From NCBI GenBank assembly GCA_016946835.1, contig JACVTC010000010.1:1964001-2028000 (forward strand): DNA of 64,000 nt, written 5' to 3'. This document shows positions 55,620-64,000 of this stretch, piece after piece. Source of the DNA: Neocallimastix lanati (nom. inval.). Its lineage: Eukaryota; Neocallimastigomycota; Neocallimastigomycetes; Neocallimastigales; Neocallimastigaceae. The notes beneath the pieces are model-generated. The model did not search any database, had not been told where the DNA came from, and saw only the letters and a program-made list of their open reading frames with translations. Both the position numbers and the translations under genes were made by a program. The first letter of the stretch is position 1. Each line of letters begins with the position of its first letter.

Positions 55620-56710
55620 ATGAAGAAAATTACAACATTGAAAAAATATTCACAATGGTCATCACCTACTGTTTTAGAACCAAAAAAGAATAAGGATTGG
55701 AGGTTATATGTGGATTATCGTAAATTAAATGATTTAACTATAAAAGATTCATACACATTACCTCTTATTGATGATATTTTATCATTGGCTGGTGATAATA
55801 TAAAATTTCTATCCACTATTGATTTATATTCCAGATATCACCAGATTCCCATGGATAGAGCTGACAAGGATAAAACTGTTTTACTACTATGTTCTGCAGC
55901 TACAACTTCCGTGTTATGCCCTATGGTCTTTGTAATGCCCAAGAAACTTTTCAAAGAGAGATGAATCGTATCTTCTTCTTTTTGATAGGAGACTACATGT
56001 TTGTATACATCAATAATTTAATTATTTTTTCAATATCTCTAGATGAATATATTGATCATTTACATAAAGTATTTACATTTCTACAAGAAAATGAATTAAA
56101 AATTAATTTAGAAGAATGTTCCTTTTTTCTAACCGAAGTTAAAATTTTAAGGCATATGTCATCAGCAAAAGGATTATCTCCCTTAAATGATAAAGTAAAG
56201 TTCATCTCTCAATGTCTACCCCTGAAAAATTTGAAACAGGTAAGATCATTCTTAGGCGTAGTATTGTATTATAGGAAATATATTATGAACTTCGCTATGA
56301 TTGCGAAGCCTTTATATCAATTATTGAAGAAAGATGAACTCTTTTGTTGGACTGAAGAATGTACCATTGTATTTCACACCTTAAAGAAAAAGATAATTGA
56401 AACGCCTATTTTAACAGCCCCTAATTATTCTAGTCCTTTTATTATTAGAACTGACGCTTCTCGTAATGGCCAAGGAGATGTATTATCCCAGTGGGACAAA
56501 GATTGCGTAGAAGTTCCAATTTATTTTGAAAGTCGTTCCTTATTCAATTCGGAATTAAATTACAGTATCACAGACCTTGAGGAAAAGGCAGTCTACTACT
56601 GTGTACAAAAGTTTAAAACGTACATCCTTTTACTTCAATGGTTTATACTAATCATAAACCACTTGTATATATATTCGCTAAAAGAGAACCAACTAACAGT
56701 CGTCATTTGA
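55620..56710 (+). CDS. Gypsy RT and RNase H region
   Basis: RT motifs WRLYVDYRKLNDLTIKDSY, TIDLYSRYHQIPMD, FQREMNRIFFFLIGDY and the palm-region FVYINNLIIF; then LKQVRSFLGVVLYYRKYI and RNase H FIIRTDASRNGQGDVLSQWD and DLEEKAVYYCVQKFKTYI. The RT-RNase H-integrase order that follows is Ty3/gypsy. Part of a broken element. Confidence 0.88.
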
Positions 56711-58116
56711 AGTGGGTTATCAGTATTCTAAATGTCCAAGTAGCATATGAAGAAGGTAAGAATAACTTCATTGCTGATGCACTATTGAGAATAGTAACAA
56801 TTAATAAATGATAATAATAAAAATGATATAAATATTAATGATACTCTTCCTCCAAACTTGTTTTGGATCAACCTGTAGAAACTATTAATATAATTACTAG
56901 TACTAATAATAATCATTCTAATGTTAATGCTGAGTCTGACTCTGATACTATCAATATATATATGAAAGAATATATTAGAAAGAGAATTATTAATATAAAT
57001 GGTACTGAGTATTATAAACAAGATGGTAAGCTCAGAAAAATTATTAAAGATAAAAATGAACAAATAAAACTAATTAATGCAGCACATAGCGAAGAGCATG
57101 AAAGAATCTATAAAACTTACTACAAATCAATGAGACTACTACTAGATGAGTATGAAAAAAGATGTCACAAACTTTATTAAATGTTGTCATAAGTGTCAGA
57201 TTTGTTGACGACAGTCACTTAATAGCAAAACTGAAAATATAGGGACACCACTTAGGTAACTATTCTCCAAAGTTGGGATTGGATCTGGTTGAACCTCTTC
57301 CTCTTACCAAAAATGGAAATATATCATAATTTTGCTGATTATTTCACAAAGTGAACCGAAGCTGAACCATTAAAATCAACCGAATCCGAAGATGTTATTA
57401 AGTTTGTAAAATTGGTATTTTCACGACATGGAATTCCTGAAGTTCTTATGACAAATAACTGTTCTCAATTTGTTTCTGATAAGACCAAAGCATTTTTGGA
57501 TTTGAATGATGTATATGTGCAATATATTGCCACATATCATCAAGCTTTAAACGGGGAGGTGGAAAACCGTAACAGCGAAACCTGTAAATTTCTAAGATTA
57601 CTTGGGGAGAATGATAGACAATGGGATGAATCCTTGTAGAGCTGATTATGGACAATGAGTACAAGCAAGAGTGATGTCACGAAACATAGTAGTTTCGAAT
57701 TACTTTATGGACACAGGGATCTTCAGCCATTTGAATTATTCATTAATATTAATATAGAACAAAAAAATGAATTTGAAAATGAGGAAGAATATTTGTTAGA
57801 TTCATTACTCACGATAAATGGATTTGAGAAGCAATTAGAAACATTGAGATAGCAAACAAATTATTGGACGACAGAAGGAAACAGATTAGGCGACTAAAGA
57901 GTATCTATAAACCTGGAGACTTGATACTATTGAAAGTGCTTAATAGTAGAAAAACTTATTCCCTTCTTCACAGGTCTTTTAAAGATTACAAAACAAGAGT
58001 TAAACACTGTATCCGTTTGTGACCCTATTACAGGAGAAGTTTCCGATAGAAACACCCAGATGAAGAACATCATTCCATACTTCACGGAAATAAATATGGA
58101 AGATGATGAGGAATAA

Positions 58117-60190
58117 AATATATAATATATATATAAATATAATCAAATAAAATGAATATATATAATATAATTAGTAAATTGAATAATAATCAATATTTAG
58201 ATATAGTATATATATAAATAAACAACATAAATCATATATAATAAATAATAAAAATAATATTTATTGAATAAGTAAACGTAATAGTATAATAAATAAATAA
58301 ATAGTATTATAGTATATAATAGTAATTTCAAATATAAGAAAAAATAATATATATAATAGAATATAATATATAAAATAGTAAATAAATTAGAAATATTAAA
58401 ATATACATAAAGTATAAACAAATTTATATAGGACTTGGGTAAGATAGATAATAAAATAAATTATATATAATATTATATGATTTAATTCAATACTTTATGA
58501 ATAAGAAAGATAAAATAAATATATATATATATAAAAATAATATACAAGTAATTTATTTTGGAAAATAAATAATAATATAATAATGTTAAATAATATTATT
58601 TATATTAATAATTTAGCAGATATATATATACTTAATATTCTTGTATAATAATATTTAAACTACAATACAAAATTCAATTATTTTTTTTTATTATTAATTA
58701 TTTATTTTATTTTAAATGACAATGAAAATCAATTACATTATGATTGATACGTTATGATATAAACAATACATTTAAGAAAATTTTAAATCTCATTTCAATT
58801 TCAAAAGTTAAATGATGAAAGTGAAATTATTTAATATATATAACAAAGATAAAATAATTTATTTTTAACATTTATATTATTAATATCGATCTTTACCAAT
58901 TTCTATTGACTTCAAGAGACGAAGTTAAGGTTAAGTGGTGCGTTTTGATACGTTACCCACGGAAAAATACAAATTAATTATTTAAGAATGTAAAATTAGT
59001 ATAGTTAAAAATTTAATGTACCAATAACCAATAAGATTTAAGATAATTTAGTATAAAATGGCATAATTAAATAAAAAGTAACAGAGTTCTTTATGTTTTT
59101 TTAATAAGAATTCTAATAGAGATAAAAATAAAAGTTTTAAAGGATAATAAATTAGTTTAAATAGATATCTAAATAATAGAATAGTTACTTATAAATGAAG
59201 ATGTTCAACTCTTATTCTTTTAAATATAATTAAATTTGTTAATAAAAGATATAAATTGAATTATTAAGAATAATTAATAATTATATTCAGAGTTGTAATA
59301 ATTTTTATATAAATAAAAATAAATAAATAAATCTTTTATTTGTGTGGATTTATTATTCATTAACTTTGAATTGGATTATATATTATTCTATAAATTCATT
59401 CCTTTTTGCTTGATCAAATTAAAATAGAATAAATAGGAAATTGATACTTTATTATTTATATTGTATCAACTATGTAAGAATGTACTAAATAATACATTCT
59501 TAAATCGATGATTTATTTCTAATAATACATTATGTGTACATTATTATTTTTATCCTTTAATATAATTTTTGATTTAATTTTAATATTTGAATTTTAAAAA
59601 TTTATTAAACTTTATATTTTTATATTAAATCCTATATTAATAATAGTATTTTTATATATTTGAAACATATATTAGCGATATCAATAATTAAAGCATATTT
59701 TTTATTTTTATATTAATAATCAGAATTTATATTAATGCTTTATATATTAATAATTAAAATTTTATATGTTATATTTTAGTTTTCATTATTATATCAAAAA
59801 TGTTTTATTTTATAGTGAAAAATATTATACCTTATTAAAATCCTTTATATTAGAATTTTATTTTTATATTTATTGAATATTTTAACAAATTGTAATAATA
59901 ATTATAATCAATTAAAATAATTTGTATTTATAATATTTTGGATAGACTTTTATTTTTTAAAAAAAATAAAAGAAAAATATATTATATTACAAATGTATTT
60001 TATTAATATTATTAGAATTGAACCAATTTAAATTTAATAATAAATGCAGCAATTTAGTGGCAAAAACAACTTTTATACCTTAAAAAAGGATAAATAATTG
60101 TAAATTTGCAACTAATTTTTAAAGATTTTATTAATTAATTAATCTAAAATAAAAAGAATACAATAAATTAATTAAAAAATAAATAAAAAA
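58117..60190. other. AT-rich spacer
   Basis: No gene is recognised. 58900-58975 is less AT-rich (GACTTCAAGAGACGAAG, GGTTAAGTGGTGCG, GTTACCCACGG) and contains GTGG/CCAC, but no tRNA or protein signature holds up. Confidence 0.5.
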
Positions 60191-60194
60191 AAAT

Positions 60195-60440
60195 TTGTGT
60201 TTTTACTTTTCTAAAACTTAACAACTATAAAAAGTAAGTTTTATATAAAATAATATAACGAATAATAAACAATTTAAAGGCTAAGATAATTTAATACCTC
60301 TCTATTCGAGTTGTATTAAGAAAAGTTTTAATATTCTTTTAATAAATAATAATTGAACACTTAAAATATAACACAATACTATCACTCTTTCTGTTAATAG
60401 GAGGTTGAGTTTACACTTAGTATTTACAATTTTATATTTA
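60195..60440 (+). repeat. Dispersed repeat, partial copy C
   Basis: Shares AACGAATAATAA, TTTAAAGGCTAAGATAATTT and ACCTCTCTATTCGAGTTG with copies A (2.3-2.9 kb) and B (24.6-25.2 kb). Similarity then fades, so only the first 100-250 bp are present. Confidence 0.6.
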
Positions 60441-61754
60441 ATTATTTATCTTTATTTAATAATAAAATAATTTTATTAATACTTTAATTTTAAAAATACA
60501 TAATATATTTATATATTAGAATATACTTATGATTTGATACATTATTTATTTAAACTTATAAATCATTTATTATAAAACTATTTAAAAATAAATTTAACTA
60601 TATATAGAAATTAATAATAAAAATATAATAAATAATTGTATATTTAATGAACAAAACTAAACTATGATTATAAAATTGAAGAAACGAATTATTTAATATT
60701 TGATAAAAGAGAATTACCACTAATAAAATAAAATTTTGAAAATTTAAAAATACTTTTATTCAACAGGGACAAAACACTTTAAGTAAGTGTTTATTAGAAT
60801 AATATCCCTAATACATCTATAATTGAAATTATAATTTGATATTTAACAAATAAATATTGGGCTATTAGTAATGTACTATAGATATACATAAAGGAATCTA
60901 CCTTGTGATAATCTATTTCCACTCTATGAATATACAAAAAATAATTAAATATCATAATTAAAAATATTTAAGCAATTATATATTAAACAAGGGTTTTGTT
61001 GAACCACAAAGCTTATTTTAAACCAATTTATACATATCAAACACTTAAATTAACAATAATAATGGAAGAAACTAAATGTCAAAAATACCATATAAAGTAA
61101 TTTAAAATATAATATCCCGAATATTCAATGGAAATATAACAGAATGATAATTCTTTGGGTAAAATATATACTTTTTAATAATTATAGTATTATTAAATTT
61201 AGTATGAATTGATTTTGGATAATAACTAAATTAATATAATCATAATAAAACCTTTATAATAAAATGTATAATAAAATAATAAATATAACTTATGAGTTAT
61301 ATGCAAATATATTACGTTTATCCATCTGTAACTACAAACTATTACTTAATTACTGTAAAATATTCAAACAATTATAATTATTAGATTTTTAACATTAATA
61401 TCATTAAAAAATAATGAGTAAATTCAAATATATAGAATCTTTTTAGAAGTTTGGATTTTAGAGTGGAATATACAATATAAAGAAAAATTATAAAATGTTA
61501 AAGGAAGATTGCTTAATTGATTCTTTATTCTAATTATTCAAAAGTCATATTTATTTTTAAAATGCAAATAAAAGCCTAATAAAGTAAATATTTAGTAAAT
61601 ATTTAACCATACAAGAAGAAATTAACTGAAATGTTGAATTATAATCAATTTTGAAGAAAATTTATATTATTTAGTGATATGTTTAACATGGTTATAATAA
61701 TATAATTAGTATAAATATAATTCAATTTTAATATTTCAAAATCATAATTTATAA
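60441..61754. other. AT-rich spacer
   Basis: No gene, RNA or strong repeat is seen. Confidence 0.5.
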
Positions 61755-61788
61755 AGTTCACCGATATATGATAATATATCGGTGAACT
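61755..61788. repeat. Perfect 15-bp hairpin
   Basis: AGTTCACCGATATAT (61755-61769) and its exact complement (61774-61788) around a GATA loop. It is GC-richer than its setting and has no neighbouring gene. It could be a small mobile palindrome or a structured RNA element. Confidence 0.8.
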
Positions 61789-61789
61789 A

Positions 61790-62912
61790 TAATTTACTTT
61801 AATAGCTACCACTAAACTAAATAGAGAAAATATATAAAAGTTAGAGATAATAAAAATAAAGCGGATTATAATTGAAAGAGAAGAAATATTTGAAATTCAC
61901 AAAAAAATACATTAACTTTTCAACCTTATGCTAATTCTTTTTTAATGATAGACTAACAGATAATAAATTATTTGAGTAAATAGTTATAATACTAAATTAA
62001 TATATTACTTTTATCATTTCATTTCAGTTATATTCTTTTTAGTATTTAGTTTATTTTCTTTATTATATTTCATTATTAATATTATTTTCTATTTGATAAA
62101 TATTTTTACCTGAAATAGAGGATTCATTAATAATTGATATTTTGTGTTATTTTATTCTTGTACTTTTTGCATTTCTTCATCTTAATCATTTCCAATTTTT
62201 CTTCTTCTGCTATCTTTAATAGCTTTCTTATGTTATTTTATGTTTCTAATGTTTGATTGATTCAAATATATGATTTAACAAAATTTTTTATTATTTGGAG
62301 AAATTTCTTTCTATGTTAATTTTCAGTATCGATCTTTTTCTTTTGAAAAGTATAAATTATTTGTAGATAATTAATTTGGTTGATATTTTTAATATTGTAA
62401 TCTATTGGAAAATTGACCTTAGGATGTAATTTTAGTTAAATAATTTAAATGATCATGTTCATTTATTTCAAAACAAATCTTCTTCAATATGACATATTCC
62501 TTTACTATTTAAGCATAATTAATTTATAAGTTAGAATTTGGTAATTTCTTATAGATCATCATCTGTATTATTACAACATTTAAGTGTATTTCTTTTATAT
62601 TCAATTTTTCAATTTATATTATTAATATTATTATTGATTATTATTATTATTATTAAAATTATTATCAACATTTCTATTAAAATTATGATTTTCAATATAA
62701 TAATATTCAGTTATTTTTTTATGATTTTATTTCATTTAGTAAATAATTTTAATATATAATTCTATTAAAATCAACTAAAATATATATTTTTTCTTAACAG
62801 TAATTTTTATAGTATCTTATAAGTATTTAGTTCAACTTCTAAAAGAGCTTTGTAAAATTTTACAAATGTGTGAAAAGCATTTATATAATCTGATACTATA
62901 AACTTTATTAGA
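61790..62912. other. AT-rich spacer with possible decayed coding
   Basis: The minus strand at about 62150-62560 gives short Lys/Glu/Asn-rich readable pieces without recognisable motifs. The Ile-rich plus-strand frame at 62538-62759 is low complexity. Nothing else is supported. Confidence 0.4.
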
Positions 62913-62913
62913 A

Positions 62914-63088
62914 AGTTTAATCATTATTTTAGTATATCAATTTAATATTAAATTTGATACATCGTAATAATGATTAAACTTGCTGATAAATTTATAAATT
63001 AATAATTTGAAAAATTATTAATTTATAAATTTTACTGCAATATTTTAATTAAATTTAGGTTTATCTTGTAGTAACTTAGATAAACCTA
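62914..63088. repeat. Three adjacent hairpins
   Basis: AGTTTAATCATTATT (62914-62928) pairs with 62966-62980 and encloses a smaller palindrome; a 21-bp arm at 62988-63008 pairs exactly with 63012-63032; TAGGTTTATCT (63056-63066) pairs with 63078-63088. All arms are perfect. Confidence 0.8.
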
Positions 63089-63092
63089 TTCA

Positions 63093-64000
63093 TTTTTAAA
63101 TAATTATAAATAAATATATATTTAATACAAAAATTAACACATATTGAATAATTGTAAAAATTATGTTCCATAAACATATAGAATATTACTAAACTAGAGC
63201 TTGTAACAAGAAAATTAATTATTAGCGAAAATTTTACCATTTTCCATCTATTGATCAATAGTTTTTAGTTTAAATTTAATAGCAATTAAGCAATAATTAG
63301 ATATATTATTTAAATTAAGAATAATCACGTTTTTCCAAGAATAAGTGTTAAATTGTAATTATATAAAGTTAATTATTTATTTTAATATAAAATAAATAAT
63401 TATTAAAGTAAATATAAAACTAAAATAAATAAAATTTTAAATTAAAAAGCCGAGCGTTTTAAATTCTGTGATATAATAATATTTTGTTATATTAATATAA
63501 TTTATTAATTTTTAATATTAAAACAATATTAAATAACCTACATAAAATATACCTCAAATTAAGAATTTAAAATAATTAATAATAATATAATTTATTTTAA
63601 TATAAATATATATATAATTAAACAATTAATTATATATTCAATAAAATAAATAAACAAAAAATATTAAAAGAATATATATTTTAATGAAAAAATTCAATCA
63701 TATACACAAAGTATAATTAGAATAATATACAATTCAAATAATTATTCATACTAATAAAATTTAAATATTTACTGTATTTATTTAAATTAACAATTAAATT
63801 TAATAATTCTATTTATATATACAATAATTAAAATTTAGATGACTAATGCAAGATTAATATCAGTAAATTGAACTGATATTTAAAATATGAACATTAATAA
63901 ATTTCATTAAATGAAATTTATATAAATATTATAATCATTACAAATTAATGTTATATATCAATAAAAATTATATATATAAAATTTGAAGATATCATCGTAT
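63093..64000. other. AT-rich spacer
   Basis: A GC-richer word AAAAGCCGAGCG occurs near 63446-63457. No gene seen. Confidence 0.5.

Larger units (their letters stand above)
54363..58116 (+). mobile_element. Ty3/gypsy fossil with 5' LTR and copia-type gag
   Basis: The 5' LTR at 54363-54734 is the same family as the solo LTR at 26464-26735. Gag is at 54835-55320, RT at 55640-56140, RNase H at about 56430-56790, and integrase at about 56990-57850 with an H2C2-like finger (HSEEHERIYKTYYKSM) and core motifs (GIPEVLMTNNCSQFVSD, then YHQALNGEVENR). A C-terminal chromo/GPY-like tail ends near 58116. No 3' LTR was found. Broken in about ten places; middle-aged to old. Confidence 0.88.

Noticed and set aside
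58890-58980. Possible tRNA (GGTTAAGTGGTGCG resembles an A box)
   Set aside because: No B box, no acceptor or anticodon pairing could be found.
1-64000. Mitochondrial or plastid origin of this AT-rich sequence
   Set aside because: Multiple LTR retroelements and a MULE relic, with no organelle genes, point to nuclear DNA.

Overview
The window is a very AT-rich eukaryotic nuclear stretch (four fifths or more A+T by eye). It is made almost entirely of retroelement remains, repeats and featureless AT spacer. Asn- and Lys-rich proteins, (GAT)n and (A)n runs, mixed Ty1/copia and Ty3/gypsy elements and a FLYWCH/MULE transposase suggest an early-diverging fungus. An anaerobic gut fungus (Neocallimastigomycota) is the best guess, but this is inference and no host housekeeping gene is present to confirm it.

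Layout. 0-2.9 kb: a tandem array of small hairpins, a decayed coiled-coil coding stretch, and copy A of a 600-bp dispersed repeat. 3-6.6 kb: a possible LTR, short tandem repeats and a hairpin-dense, TATA-bearing promoter-like block. 6.6-10 kb: an old Ty3/gypsy fossil (minus). 11-15.2 kb: a less AT-rich gypsy gag (minus) that seems to be interrupted by a plus-strand retroelement remnant in which an RNase H tail is followed by long coiled-coil reading frames. 15.55-20.56 kb: a complete-looking but broken Ty1/copia element (minus) with 223-bp LTRs, a GTACG target duplication and a primer site matching the middle of tRNA-Lys(CUU). 20.7-25.2 kb: a long inverted repeat, a small Cys-containing host exon, a dead FLYWCH-MULE transposase and copy B of the dispersed repeat. 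26-29.4 kb: small Cys-rich host-like reading frames, with a solo LTR lying between two of them. 30-37 kb: fossil gypsy and copia pieces, including a continuous copia-gag/gypsy-integrase chimera.

37.75-46.23 kb: the centrepiece, a young, nearly whole Ty3/gypsy element. It has about 1-kb LTRs that are nearly identical, gag, pol, a canonical -1 slippery site, a primer site held in a U5-PBS stem, and a 1.4-kb leader packed with a minisatellite, two long poly(A) tracts and several perfect hairpins. It starts about 16 bp from a tRNA-like sequence. 46.6-58.1 kb: older gypsy and copia fossils, one pairing a UBN2-like (copia-type) gag with a gypsy pol. 58-64 kb: AT-rich spacer, a partial copy C of the dispersed repeat, and several perfect hairpins.

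No complete, confidently named host gene, rRNA, canonical tRNA or CRISPR array was found. The most unusual signals are structural: hairpin arrays with compensatory changes (1-400), the structured gypsy leader (38.8-40.2 kb), and the primer-site architectures of the LTR elements.
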